DNA from: Antarcticimicrobium sp033791545
Lineage (GTDB): Bacteria > Pseudomonadota > Alphaproteobacteria > Rhodobacterales > Rhodobacteraceae
Assembly: GCA_033791545.1 (NCBI GenBank)
Contig: JASJGL010000061.1
Location: 62,001-126,000 of the forward strand
DNA: 64,000 bases
Reading direction: 5' to 3'
Part shown: positions 1-7,692 of the stretch, in pieces
Layout of the letters: each line of letters opens with the position of its first letter
How positions within the stretch are numbered: position 1 is the stretch's first letter
Program-made: the position numbers and the translations under genes
The notes under the pieces: generated by a model
What the model was told of the DNA's origin: nothing
The model's database searches: none
The model's input: the letters and a program-made list of their open reading frames with translations, nothing else

Positions 1-297
1 CGCGCCATTCTCAAGGATGCGCCGATACTGGTTCTGGACGAGGCGACCTCGGCGCTGGATTCCGAGGTCGAGGCGGCAATCCAGACCGCGCTGGAGCGGG
101 TGATGCAGGGCAAGACGGTGCTTGCCATTGCGCACCGGCTTTCAACCCTGTCCGAGATGGATCGTATCATCGTGTTGGAGGCGGGGCGCATCGTCGAACA
201 GGGCACCCACGAGGTACTTTTGGCCCGCAATGGGCGCTATGCCCAGTTCTGGGCGCGGCAATCAGGCGGATTTTTACGGACCGAAGAAACGGAATAG
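1..297 (+). CDS. ABC transporter ATPase, C-terminal fragment (exporter type)
   Basis: The window opens inside this gene; 98 residues remain before TAG. Seen: Walker B ILVLDE at residues 9-14, the D-loop SALD at 17-20, and the switch histidine in AIAHRLST (H45), followed by the usual EQGTHEVLL tail. This arrangement is typical of fused membrane/ATPase exporters (MsbA/MdlB class), where the nucleotide-binding domain is C-terminal and ends soon after this point. The transmembrane part and Walker A lie upstream of the window, so the substrate cannot be told. The gap to the next gene is 39 bases with no terminator, so the two may be cotranscribed. Confidence 0.9.
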   Translation, partial: RAILKDAPILVLDEATSALDSEVEAAIQTALERVMQGKTVLAIAHRLSTLSEMDRIIVLEAGRIVEQGTHEVLLARNGRYAQFWARQSGGFLRTEETE

Positions 298-336
298 GGA
301 CTGTTGCCGCAGGGCCGCTGCGGCTATCACGCGCAT

Positions 337-1596
337 ATGACAAAGCAATTCACGATAGAACGGTTGGGCCATCAGGGCGATGGGGTGGCGCAGGGGTCGA
401 TCTTTGCGCCGCGGACATTGCCCGGAGAGGTGGTCAGCGGTGTGGTCGAGGGCGACCGGCTGACTGAAATCCGGATCGAAACGCCTTCGTCCGACCGGGT
501 GAAGCCGGTTTGCCGGCATTATCAGGGCTGCGGTGGCTGCCAGTTGCAACATGCTTCCGAGCCCTTTGTCGCGGGCTGGAAGCAGGAGGTGGTGCACCGG
601 GCGCTGATGGCGCAGCGGGTTGAAACGGTGTTTCGTCCGATCCAGACCTCGCCACCGCAATCGCGGCGGCGGGCCACTTTTGCCGCGCGACGCACGAAAA
701 AGGGCGCGCTGGCCGGATTTCATGGGCGTGCCTCGGACAGCATTGTCGAAATTCCGGACTGTCAGCTGTTGCTGCCGGGGTTGCTGGCTGCCTTGCCGGT
801 GGCCGAGGCGCTGGCCATGGCGGGCGGCAGTCGCAAGGCGGTTCTGGCCGTCACCGCGACGTTGTCAGAGGTCGGACTTGATATCGCGGCGAGCGGCGGC
901 AAACCGCTGGACGGGCCGTTGCAGGTGGCACTGGCCCAGCTGACCGAACGCCACGGGCTGGCTCGCCTTGCTTGGGATGGTGAGGTGATCGCCATGCGCG
1001 CAGGCCCGGTGCAGCGGTTCGGGGCTGCCGCCGTGGTGCCGCCCTCGGGGGCCTTTCTTCAGGCCACGCAACAGGGCGAGGCGGCGCTTTTGGCCGCGCT
1101 GCGCGAGATCGTTGGCCCGGCCCGGCGCATCGTCGACCTGTTCGCGGGCTGCGGCACCTTTTCGCTGCCGCTGGCCGAGCGTGCCGAGGTGCACGCGGTC
1201 GAGGCCGACAAGGCGATGATCGCCGCGCTGGATGCTGGTTGGCGCAAGGCGCAGGGGCTCAAGGCCGTGAGCTCCGAGGCGCGGGATCTGTTTCGCCGCC
1301 CGCTGATGCCGGATGAATTGGCCCCGTTTACCGCGCCCTTCGACGCCGCCGTTCTGGACCCGCCGCGCGCGGGAGCCGAGGCGCAGGTCGAGCAGCTTGC
1401 TTTGGCGCGGGTGCCGATAATCGCCTATATCTCGTGCAATCCGGTGACGTTCGCGCGCGATGCGGCGCGTCTGATTGCGGCGGGCTATAACCTGAATTGG
1501 GTGCAGGTGGTGGACCAGTTCCGCTGGTCGGCGCATGTGGAGCTTGCGGCGTCGTTCACCCTGGATAAAACTAAGGATAAACCAAAAAAAGCCTAA
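337..1596 (+). CDS. 23S rRNA m5U methyltransferase, TrmA/RlmC/RlmD family
   Basis: Makes 5-methyluridine in RNA from S-adenosylmethionine. The 419-residue protein has an N-terminal TRAM-like part, a [4Fe-4S] cysteine set (C59, C65, C68 and C132), the SAM motif FAGCGTFSLPLA, the DPPRAG motif, and the catalytic cysteine in YISCNPVTF. The iron-sulfur cysteines point to the RlmC/RlmD branch rather than TrmA. Which uridine is modified cannot be decided from sequence. The ATG at 337 is preferred; an in-frame TTG at 304 would add 11 residues that do not look conserved. It sits between the ABC gene and the sodium channel. Confidence 0.9.
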   Translation: MTKQFTIERLGHQGDGVAQGSIFAPRTLPGEVVSGVVEGDRLTEIRIETPSSDRVKPVCRHYQGCGGCQLQHASEPFVAGWKQEVVHRALMAQRVETVFRPIQTSPPQSRRRATFAARRTKKGALAGFHGRASDSIVEIPDCQLLLPGLLAALPVAEALAMAGGSRKAVLAVTATLSEVGLDIAASGGKPLDGPLQVALAQLTERHGLARLAWDGEVIAMRAGPVQRFGAAAVVPPSGAFLQATQQGEAALLAALREIVGPARRIVDLFAGCGTFSLPLAERAEVHAVEADKAMIAALDAGWRKAQGLKAVSSEARDLFRRPLMPDELAPFTAPFDAAVLDPPRAGAEAQVEQLALARVPIIAYISCNPVTFARDAARLIAAGYNLNWVQVVDQFRWSAHVELAASFTLDKTKDKPKKA

Positions 1597-1614
1597 CAGG
1601 CAGGAGACGGGCAG

Positions 1615-2406
1615 ATGCAATTCAGAACCCGACTTGAAGGTTTTCTGGAGCTCCCGGCGTTCGGCCGGTTCATTACCGGCGTCATCGTGGTCAACGCGGT
1701 GCTGCTGGGGATGGAAACCTCGGAAACGCTGATGTCGCGCCTCGGTCCGCTGATCGAGGCGCTGGACAAGCTGTGTCTGGCGATTTTCGTGGTCGAGATC
1801 GCGCTCAAGATGGTGGCGCAGGGCTGGCGGTTCTTTGTCTATGGCTGGAACCTGTTCGACTTTTTTATCGTCGGCATTTCGCTGGTGCCCGGGGCGCAGG
1901 GGCTTTCGGTGCTGCGGGCGCTTCGGATTTTGCGGGTGTTGCGGGTGATTTCCGTGGCGCCGCGCCTGCGCCGGGTGGTCGAGGGGTTCATCACCGCACT
2001 GCCCGGCATGGGCAGCGTGTTCTTTCTGATGGCGATCATCTTCTATATCGGCTCGGTGATCGCCACCAAGCTGTTCGGCCCGGAGTTCCCGGAATGGTTC
2101 GGCACGCTGGGGCTGAGCGCGTATACGCTGTTTCAGGTCATGACGCTGGAAAGCTGGTCGATGGGCATCGTGCGCCCGGTGATGGAGGTGCATCCCCATG
2201 CCTGGGTCTTTTTCGTACCCTTCATCATTGTCACCACCTTTGCGGTGGTCAACCTGTTGGTGGGCCTGATCGTGAATTCGATGCAGGATGCGCACCAGCA
2301 AGAGGCCGGGGATCGCACCGCCGCCTATCGGGATGAGGTCTTGGCGCGATTGCTGGCGATCGAGCAACGCCTGTCCGACGATGCAGAGCTGAACGGTAAA
2401 AAGTGA
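1615..2406 (+). CDS. Voltage-gated sodium channel, NavBac/NaChBac family
   Basis: Single-domain, six-helix channel subunit of 263 residues that should assemble as a tetramer in the inner membrane. Seen: S1 about 15-35, S2 about 50-68, S3 about 76-93; the S4 voltage sensor with R101, R104, R107 and R110 at every third residue; S5 about 130-155; the pore loop with filter TLESWS at 177-182; S6 about 195-222; and a polar C-terminal helix (225-255) of the type that forms a coiled coil. The filter is that of characterised bacterial Na+-selective channels such as NaChBac and NavAb. Typical role (family knowledge): Na+ entry linked to motility, pH or osmotic response. It starts 18 bases after the methyltransferase. 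Confidence 0.95.
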   Translation: MQFRTRLEGFLELPAFGRFITGVIVVNAVLLGMETSETLMSRLGPLIEALDKLCLAIFVVEIALKMVAQGWRFFVYGWNLFDFFIVGISLVPGAQGLSVLRALRILRVLRVISVAPRLRRVVEGFITALPGMGSVFFLMAIIFYIGSVIATKLFGPEFPEWFGTLGLSAYTLFQVMTLESWSMGIVRPVMEVHPHAWVFFVPFIIVTTFAVVNLLVGLIVNSMQDAHQQEAGDRTAAYRDEVLARLLAIEQRLSDDAELNGKK

Positions 2407-2467
2407 TTTTGAGAATCCGTCACGCGAGGATATTGACCTTGGGGGGCGATCAGGCGGAGATCCGGGA

Positions 2468-2965
2468 ATGAAGAGACGCACATTTACACTCGGGGCCACC
2501 GCGGCGCTGGCCGTGGCCGGATGCAGCAGCAGCAGGTTCCAGAGCTATCGCGGGCCAGAGGTCACCTCGGTCGTGGTAAACAAGGGCGCGCGCAGTCTGT
2601 ACTTGCTGCATCACACCGAGATCCTCAAAGCGTACAAGGTGAGGCTGGGGTTCGCCCCCGAAGGCCACAAGGAATATGAGGGCGACGGACGGACGCCAGA
2701 GGGCGCCTATGTCATCGACCGGCGCAACCCGAACAGCGACTTTCATCTGTCGCTGGGCATTTCCTATCCGAACCGAGAAGACGTGGCGCGCGCTGCGGCG
2801 CTGGGCAAGAGGCCGGGCGGTGACATTTTCATTCATGGCCAGCCGCTGACCTATCAGCCCAAGGGGGGCGATTGGACCGCGGGCTGTATCGCGGTAAAGA
2901 ACCGCGAGATCGAAAAGATCTATGCCATGGTGCGCGACGGCACCCCGATCATGCTCAGGGCTTGA
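2468..2965 (+). CDS. YkuD-family L,D-transpeptidase-like lipoprotein (YafK type)
   Basis: The 165-residue protein has a basic N-terminus (KRR), a hydrophobic stretch and a lipobox AVAGC with C19, so it is probably an envelope lipoprotein. The YkuD catalytic signature is present: FIHG (H123) and TAGCIAV (C140). The family cross-links peptidoglycan or attaches or releases envelope proteins at meso-diaminopimelate; the short YafK-like members may act as amidases, so the exact reaction is open. The RBS ggcggaga lies upstream of the ATG. A second YkuD protein lies 0.7 kb downstream, with a CAP-domain lipoprotein between them on the other strand. Confidence 0.88.
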   Translation: MKRRTFTLGATAALAVAGCSSSRFQSYRGPEVTSVVVNKGARSLYLLHHTEILKAYKVRLGFAPEGHKEYEGDGRTPEGAYVIDRRNPNSDFHLSLGISYPNREDVARAAALGKRPGGDIFIHGQPLTYQPKGGDWTAGCIAVKNREIEKIYAMVRDGTPIMLRA

Positions 2966-2973
2966 TCGGGGTG
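2941..2973. terminator. Hairpin over the stop codon of the YkuD gene
   Basis: An 11-bp perfect inverted repeat (caccccgatca / tgatcggggtg, 11-nt loop) spans the stop codon TGA at 2963-2965 and lies between two convergent genes. There is no U-tract, so it is at best a transcript-end-stabilising or Rho-assisted structure. Confidence 0.45.
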
Positions 2974-3007
2974 GAGCTGATTGGGAACCTGGTCAGGTCG
3001 GGCTGGA

Positions 3008-3523
3008 TCAGCCGCCCATCACCAAGGTCCACCAGATCTTGCCATTGCCTTCCTGGAACCAGGAGAAGCCCAGATCCGTCGCTTTCTTGTCGAGGATGAC
3101 AGCGCGCGTGCCCGGTTCATCCATCCAGGCGGCAAGGGTTTCAAGCTCGGTTTCATAGGTTTCCGAGATGTTCTCGCCCAGCATTGCGCGGTCATATCCG
3201 GCACGTTGAACCCGATCGAGCGGCGAGGAGCCGTCCGAGCTGAAATGCCAGGGCCGGTTCTGGACTGACATATCGCGCGAATGGGTGGCGGCGGCAGCGT
3301 TGAGCCGCGCGTCCAGCTTCACCGGGGTGGCACCGGCGGCTTGACGCAGGGCGTTGATCGAATCCAGCATACGGTACTGCACTTTCGACGTGTCGCCGCC
3401 GCGGATGCGATACACCTTTGTGGAGAGCCCGCTGGCGCTGGATCCGGTGCTTTGGGTATCATAGCCGGTGTCACAGGCCGCGAGCCCCAGAAGGCTGACA
3501 AGCAGTATCGAAAGTATACGCAC
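3008..3523 (-). CDS. CAP (SCP/PR1) domain lipoprotein
   Basis: The 171-residue exported lipoprotein has a signal peptide ending in LLGLAAC (C17). A CAP domain fills about residues 50-170: the LRQAAGATPVKLDARLNAAAATHSRDM segment (given here only as motif names LRQAAG and THSRDM), the GENISETY loop and the closing KIWWTLVMGG strand. CAP proteins in bacteria are extracytoplasmic, and some bind lipids or peptides; no enzymatic role can be assigned. It is convergent with the upstream L,D-transpeptidase and divergent from the next one, which suggests an envelope setting. Confidence 0.85.
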   Translation of the reverse strand: MRILSILLVSLLGLAACDTGYDTQSTGSSASGLSTKVYRIRGGDTSKVQYRMLDSINALRQAAGATPVKLDARLNAAAATHSRDMSVQNRPWHFSSDGSSPLDRVQRAGYDRAMLGENISETYETELETLAAWMDEPGTRAVILDKKATDLGFSWFQEGNGKIWWTLVMGG

Positions 3524-3625
3524 GATGTTCCACCCTGAAAATCACTTTGCCCTTCGGACTTAACGCGCCAAGTCGGCGGGCGCAAATGCGCAGCGGGCCG
3601 GAGTCGGTGGTTTTGTCGGTTTGAT

Positions 3626-3654
3626 TTGCGACTGCGACTTTCACGTCATAATAT
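3626..3654 (+). promoter_or_regulatory. Candidate sigma70 promoter of the second YkuD gene
   Basis: TTGCGA at 3626-3631 and TAATAT at 3649-3654 with a 17-base spacer, in the AT-richer gap between two divergent genes and about 40 bases before the chosen ATG at 3695. Prediction by eye only. Confidence 0.4.
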
Positions 3655-3694
3655 GCTTAATATTGCGGAGAGAAGAGTAAGGGTAGGTTGTACC

Positions 3695-4300
3695 ATGTCG
3701 AAATCTTCATTCATGAGGCCCTCGCGCCGCAGCTTTCTCGTCGGGGGGGCGGCGCTGATCGGATCGCCAGCACTGGCGAGCGAAGCGGCAGAGGCCCCGG
3801 ATCCGCTGCGTCCGGCCCCGGCCGCCGAACCGGCGGTTCGTCACAATATCTCGAGTTTCCGCTCGGTGAATTGGCAAGCCTATTTCAGCAACCTGCGCAA
3901 CGGGGCGATTCTGGTCGACACCCGGTCGCGGGCGCTGCATTTCTGGGCAGAGGACCATGCGACCTACAAACTTTATCCGTCGAGCGTTCCGCTCACCGAC
4001 GAGATGACCCGACGCGGACGTACCAGCGTGATCCGCAAGGTCGTCGGCCCAAGCTGGGCTCCGACGCCGTCGATGAAAAAGCGAAATCCGGAATGGCCGA
4101 ACTTTATTCCACCGGGGCCGGACAATCCGCTGGGAACCCATGCACTGTATCTGAGTTGGAAATTCTATCGCATCCACGGAACCCATGATACGCGCAAGAT
4201 CGGGCGTCGGTCGTCGAATGGCTGCATCGGGCTTTATAATGAACATATCGCCGAGCTGTTCTCGTTTGCCAAAGTGGGCACGCAAGTGTTGCTAATTTGA
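3695..4300 (+). CDS. Secreted L,D-transpeptidase, YkuD (ErfK/YbiS) family
   Basis: The 201-residue protein carries a twin-arginine-like signal (SRRSFLVGG, R11 R12) with likely cleavage after PALA, so it may be exported folded by Tat. The YkuD domain covers about 70-201: PLGTHALYL, then H161 in the HGTHD motif and C177 in SSNGCIGL. Such enzymes form 3-3 peptidoglycan cross-links or link lipoproteins to the wall. The ATG at 3695 places the signal at the N-terminus; an in-frame upstream start at 3626 would bury it and would overlap the predicted -35 box. About 140 bases separate it from the small secreted protein gene. Confidence 0.9.
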   Translation: MSKSSFMRPSRRSFLVGGAALIGSPALASEAAEAPDPLRPAPAAEPAVRHNISSFRSVNWQAYFSNLRNGAILVDTRSRALHFWAEDHATYKLYPSSVPLTDEMTRRGRTSVIRKVVGPSWAPTPSMKKRNPEWPNFIPPGPDNPLGTHALYLSWKFYRIHGTHDTRKIGRRSSNGCIGLYNEHIAELFSFAKVGTQVLLI

Positions 4301-4342
4301 CGACATGGTGGTGCTGCAAGCGCGAAAAGAAGAAACAAGCGT

Positions 4343-4371
4343 TTGCAATCGTGCCGTTAAGCTGCTTAAAA
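4343..4371 (+). promoter_or_regulatory. Candidate promoter of the 60-residue protein gene
   Basis: TTGCAA (4343-4348), 17-base spacer, TTAAAA (4366-4371). It is followed by a 5'-leader hairpin and a strong ribosome site before the ATG at 4444. The -35 is a good match, the -10 a modest one. Confidence 0.4.
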
Positions 4372-4397
4372 AAAGTCCACGAGGTAAAGTCTTGGGT

Positions 4398-4425
4398 GCG
4401 TAGATTCTGAGTGTTGGGTCTACGC
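4398..4425 (+). other. 5'-leader hairpin before the 60-residue gene
   Basis: Inverted repeat gcgtaga / tctacgc (7 bp, 14-nt loop) in the predicted leader, ending 7 bases before the ribosome site ggaggt (4433-4438). Hairpins placed like this often protect abundant mRNAs; here that is inference. Confidence 0.35.
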
Positions 4426-4443
4426 TAAATCTGGAGGTTAATT

Positions 4444-4626
4444 ATGAAGAAACTTGTTCTCGCCGCTGTACTGGCTGGCGCCGCTACGTCCGCAACTGCT
4501 GGTTCGCTTGCCGAGCCGATTGTTGAAGCACCGGTTATCGTTGAAGAAGCCAGCAGCTCGTCGAACGGCATCCTGCTGCCCCTGCTTCTGCTGGTTCTGG
4601 TTGGTGCCGCAGTCGCCGGTAGCTAA
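4444..4626 (+). CDS. Small secreted/membrane protein of unknown function (60 aa)
   Basis: I do not recognise a named family. Seen: a clear signal peptide (MKKLVLAAVLAGAATSATA, cleavage after ATA), a short acidic middle (EPIVEAPVIVEEASSSS), and a C-terminal hydrophobic segment LLPLLLLVLVGAAVAG. The mature product would be about 41 residues, possibly inserted in the inner membrane or periplasm-facing. The gene has its own candidate promoter, a GGAGGT ribosome site 5 bases from the ATG, and a strong terminator 20 bases after the stop, which together suggest a separately and strongly expressed unit. It is convergent with hemH; no functional link can be shown. Confidence 0.8.
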   Translation: MKKLVLAAVLAGAATSATAGSLAEPIVEAPVIVEEASSSSNGILLPLLLLVLVGAAVAGS

Positions 4627-4646
4627 TCGCTACACGTTTGACTACG

Positions 4647-4679
4647 AAAAAGGCGATGGGTTTTCCCATCGCCTTTTTT
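4647..4679. terminator. Bidirectional intrinsic terminator
   Basis: Stem aaggcgatggg / cccatcgcctt with a TTTT loop, flanked by an A-tract on one side and a T-tract on the other. It can stop transcripts from the 60-residue gene (plus) and from hemH (minus), which converge here. Confidence 0.9.
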
Positions 4680-4726
4680 GTTGTGCCCGGCTCTGATTGA
4701 GTGTCCGCGTCCCCGCGCGGGATGGG

Positions 4727-5776
4727 TCAGGCGATCCAGCCGGACAGATTTTCACCGATCACCGTGCACAGCGCGTCAATATGCGCGTCATCGTCGTTCA
4801 GGCAGGGGATATAGGTGAAATCCTTGCCGCCTGCGGCCTCAAAGCTTTCCCGGATCTCGCCGTTGATCTCCTCCAGCGTTTCGATGCAATCGGCGGAAAA
4901 TGCTGGCGCGATCACCGCGATGTTGGTTTTGCCCTGCCGGGCCAGCTCGGCCACATGTTCAACGGTATAGGGTTTCAGCCACTCTTCCGGGCCAAATTTT
5001 GACTGGAAGGTGGTGATCAGATCACTGTCTGCCCAGCCCAGCCGCTGTTTCAGCAGGCGCGTCGTTTTCTGACACTGACAGTGATAGGGATCGCCCTGCA
5101 TCAGATAGCGCTGCGGCATGCCGTGATAGGAACAGACCAGAATATCGGGTTTGCGCGCCGCCGTGGCATAGGCGCGCTCGACCGATTGGGCCAACGCCTC
5201 GATATAGCGGGGGTGGTCGAAATAGGCCGGCACCGTGCGACTGGCGGGCTGCCATGGCGCGTCCATCAGGGCGCGAAAGAAGGCGTCGTTTGCGGTGGCG
5301 GATGTGGCCCCGGCGTATTGCGGATAGAGCGGAAAGAACAGGATGCGCTGGCAGCCGGCCTTGATCATCGCGCTGACCTTGCTTTTGGTCGACGGGTTGC
5401 CATAGCGCATGCAGAAATCGACCATGACCTGATCGCCGAACCGGGTCTTGAGGCTTTGCTCGACCTTGGCGGTCTGGTCCTTGGTGATGGTCATCAACGG
5501 GCTTTCATTGCTCGCCTCGTTCCAGATCGACTTGTAATTGGCACCGCTGGAGAACGGCCGTTTGCTCAGGATGACGAGCTGCAACAGCGGCTGCCATTTC
5601 CACGCCGGATAGTCGATCACCCGCTGGTCCGACAGAAATTCGCTCAGATAGCGGCGCATCGGCCAATAGGAATAGTGATCGGGCGTGCCGAGGTTGGCCA
5701 GCAGCACGCCGGTTTTGGGCGTCGGGATCTTCGGATGGTCGGCAGGGGCATGCGCGGGGCGGGCGGCGTCGGTCAT
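4727..5776 (-). CDS. hemH: Ferrochelatase
   Basis: Inserts Fe2+ into protoporphyrin IX, the last step of protoheme synthesis, at the inner membrane. The 349-residue protein is of usual length. Seen: the N-terminal GVLLANLGTP motif, the metal-binding histidine in CSYHGMPQRY (H218), a CQCQ pair (C233/C235) after it, and the acidic face AFSADCIETLEEI with E299. The N-terminal 20 residues are proline/alanine-rich and less conserved. Transcribed toward a bidirectional terminator. No FnrL-type site (TTGAT-N4-ATCAA) was seen in the upstream 60 bases. Confidence 0.97.
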   Translation of the reverse strand: MTDAARPAHAPADHPKIPTPKTGVLLANLGTPDHYSYWPMRRYLSEFLSDQRVIDYPAWKWQPLLQLVILSKRPFSSGANYKSIWNEASNESPLMTITKDQTAKVEQSLKTRFGDQVMVDFCMRYGNPSTKSKVSAMIKAGCQRILFFPLYPQYAGATSATANDAFFRALMDAPWQPASRTVPAYFDHPRYIEALAQSVERAYATAARKPDILVCSYHGMPQRYLMQGDPYHCQCQKTTRLLKQRLGWADSDLITTFQSKFGPEEWLKPYTVEHVAELARQGKTNIAVIAPAFSADCIETLEEINGEIRESFEAAGGKDFTYIPCLNDDDAHIDALCTVIGENLSGWIA

Positions 5777-5831
5777 GGGAGCATCCTGATTGCTGGGGTC
5801 ATGGGCGCAGATAAGGGGAATCGCCCGTTCG

Positions 5832-6650
5832 TCAATCTGACAGCGGGGTTTCCGTTGTGTTCAAGGCATCTGCCAGCCGCGTCCGCGCCGATCCCGGACG
5901 CAGCGGTTTGGGCTGGCTTTCCGACGGGGCCCAGCCGGTCAGGCTGACCAATTCGAAACTGGCCCGCAACCGGCCTGCGGGGGTGGCGAAATGTTCGGCG
6001 TAAAGCGCAGCGGCGCGGGCAAACACGGCGCGGCGGGTCGGGCGGCGCAACCGATTGCTCAGTACGTTGGTTTCGCCCATGCCGCGCAGGTCGTGCATCA
6101 GATGGGGCAGGTCGCGATATTCGGCGGTCAGTTTCAGGCTGTCGGCCACCGGCAGGGCCAGCCCGGCGCGTTGCAGCAGCGCGCCCAGTTCGCGGAGCTC
6201 GCCCATCGGGGCGATCCGGGGGGACAGCCCACCGGTGATTTCGCTTTCGGCCTGACCGAGGGTGGCGCGCAGTTCGTTCAGGGTCTCTCCGCCGAGCAGA
6301 AAGACAAGCAGGAACCCGTCTTCTTTCAACGCCCGGCGGCATTGGATCAACTGTCCGACCGGATCATTGGCCGTGTGCAGGCACATGGCGTGGATCACAA
6401 GGTCGTGCGAGTCGGGCGTTAGATCCAGCGTGTCGTCGTCGGGCACGATACGGGCCTGCGCGAAGGCGGGGTGCCACAGATCGGGGCAGGGGGTGACGAT
6501 GGCCGGCTGCGTGAAGGTTCTGTTAACCAGCGACAGGCGATCCTGAGCCTCGTCCAGCGCCGTATGGTGCAGGAACAGGCTGTCTTCGCGCATGCGGGCG
6601 CGGCGGGCGGACAGGGCTTGCCTGTCGAATAGGGGGGGCGCGGATGTCAT
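5832..6650 (-). CDS. SAM-dependent methyltransferase-fold protein, NDUFAF5/BioC-like
   Basis: The 272-residue protein has a class I methyltransferase fold, but motif I is degenerate: there is no clear GxGxG. The conserved DLTPDSHDLVIHAMCLH block, the RRALKEDGFLLVFLLGG strand and a GLSPRIAPMGELRELGALL segment match alphaproteobacterial homologues of mitochondrial NDUFAF5, a complex I assembly factor that hydroxylates an arginine. BioC (malonyl-ACP methylation) is the alternative, but no biotin genes are near. Its ATG overlaps the start codon region of divergent comF by 7 bases. Confidence 0.75.
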   Translation of the reverse strand: MTSAPPLFDRQALSARRARMREDSLFLHHTALDEAQDRLSLVNRTFTQPAIVTPCPDLWHPAFAQARIVPDDDTLDLTPDSHDLVIHAMCLHTANDPVGQLIQCRRALKEDGFLLVFLLGGETLNELRATLGQAESEITGGLSPRIAPMGELRELGALLQRAGLALPVADSLKLTAEYRDLPHLMHDLRGMGETNVLSNRLRRPTRRAVFARAAALYAEHFATPAGRLRASFELVSLTGWAPSESQPKPLRPGSARTRLADALNTTETPLSD

Positions 6651-7396
6651 GGTGGCAAACTAAGCCTTTGCGTGCGGGGTTACAAACGGCTGTTGCACTG
6701 ATTTACCCGCCGCGCTGTCTCGGCTGCGGCACCCAGGTCGAAAGCGATTTCGGCCTGTGCGGCGCGTGCTGGCGCGAGACGCCTTTTATCGGCGGTACGG
6801 TCTGCGACAGCTGTGGTTTGCCGCTGGACGGGGCGGAGGACGGGCACCGGATCGAATGCGATGCCTGCATGGACCAGCCGCGCCCGTGGCGGCAAGGGCG
6901 TGCAGCGCTTTTGTACGCCGATCGGGCGCGACGTCTGGTTTTGGCGCTGAAGCATGGCGACCGATCCGATATCGCGCGCCCGGCGGGGCTTTGGCTGGCC
7001 CGTGTTGCGCGCCCGATGATCGAGCCGGAAACCGTGATCGCGCCGGTGCCGCTGCATTGGTCGCGGCTGCTGCGCCGGCGCTATAATCAGGCGGCGCTGC
7101 TGGCGCAATCGCTTGCGGCACAGACGGGCGCGGCGTGCTGTCCCGACCTGTTGATCCGGCCCCACCGCACCCCGATGCTGGACCACGTCACCGCCGAGCA
7201 GCGCAAGACGATCCTGCGAAAGGCGATTTCAGCCCATCCCAGACGCCACCAGCGCATGATTGGGCGCCCGGTGCTTTTGGTGGATGATGTGATGACATCC
7301 GGCGCCACCTTGACTGCCTGCGCCGAGGCCTGCCATGCGGCTGGCGCGGCTTCGGTTGACGTGGTGGTACTAGCACGCGTTGCAAAGGATGACTAA
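6644..7396 (+). CDS. comF: ComF family amidophosphoribosyltransferase-like protein
   Basis: The 250-residue protein has an N-terminal zinc ribbon with cysteine pairs C25/C28, C39/C42, C54/C57 and C72/C75, and a C-terminal phosphoribosyltransferase domain with the PRPP loop VLLVDDVMTSGATL at 210-223. In naturally competent bacteria ComF/GntX aids DNA uptake through the inner membrane and may couple to PriA; many Roseobacters keep it without proven competence. Upstream of the ATG is an AGGGGG stretch as a weak ribosome site. It is followed closely by grxC, so it may lead a small operon with grxC and the nitrilase gene. Confidence 0.9.
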   Translation: MSWWQTKPLRAGLQTAVALIYPPRCLGCGTQVESDFGLCGACWRETPFIGGTVCDSCGLPLDGAEDGHRIECDACMDQPRPWRQGRAALLYADRARRLVLALKHGDRSDIARPAGLWLARVARPMIEPETVIAPVPLHWSRLLRRRYNQAALLAQSLAAQTGAACCPDLLIRPHRTPMLDHVTAEQRKTILRKAISAHPRRHQRMIGRPVLLVDDVMTSGATLTACAEACHAAGAASVDVVVLARVAKDD

Positions 7397-7431
7397 ATCC
7401 AGCACAACGCGATATGTCGAGAGGATCAGAT

Positions 7432-7692
7432 ATGAAACCGGTCGAGATTTATACGTCGCCGCTTTGCGGCTTTTGTCACGCCGCCAAACGGCTGCTGACC
7501 CAAAAGGGTGTCACCTTTTCCGAGATTGATGTCTGGGCCAGCCCGGACCGCAAGCCGGAGATGATCCAGCGCGCCAATGGCGGCCGTACGGTGCCGCAGA
7601 TCTTTATCGGCGAAACCCATGTCGGCGGCTGTGACGAACTGTACGCACTGGAAAGGGGCGGCAAGCTTGACGCGCTGCTGGCCGAGTCATGA
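7432..7692 (+). CDS. grxC: Glutaredoxin 3
   Basis: The 86-residue glutathione-dependent oxidoreductase has a dithiol active site, CGFC (C12-C15), the cis-proline segment TVPQIFIG and the glutathione-binding GGCDEL turn. Reduces protein and glutathione mixed disulfides in the cytoplasm. The start at 7432 is chosen over the ATG at 7414 because GAGGA lies 6 bases before it and the protein then begins at the usual K-x-V-x-I-Y strand. The stop overlaps the next start as ATGA, implying translational coupling with the nitrilase-family gene. Confidence 0.96.
   Translation: MKPVEIYTSPLCGFCHAAKRLLTQKGVTFSEIDVWASPDRKPEMIQRANGGRTVPQIFIGETHVGGCDELYALERGGKLDALLAES

Noticed and set aside
865..2499. Minus-strand open frame of 544 codons
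   Set aside because: Lies opposite the methyltransferase and sodium channel genes. Its Arg/His/Gln-rich translation is the usual result of antisense reading of GC-rich codons; no motif.
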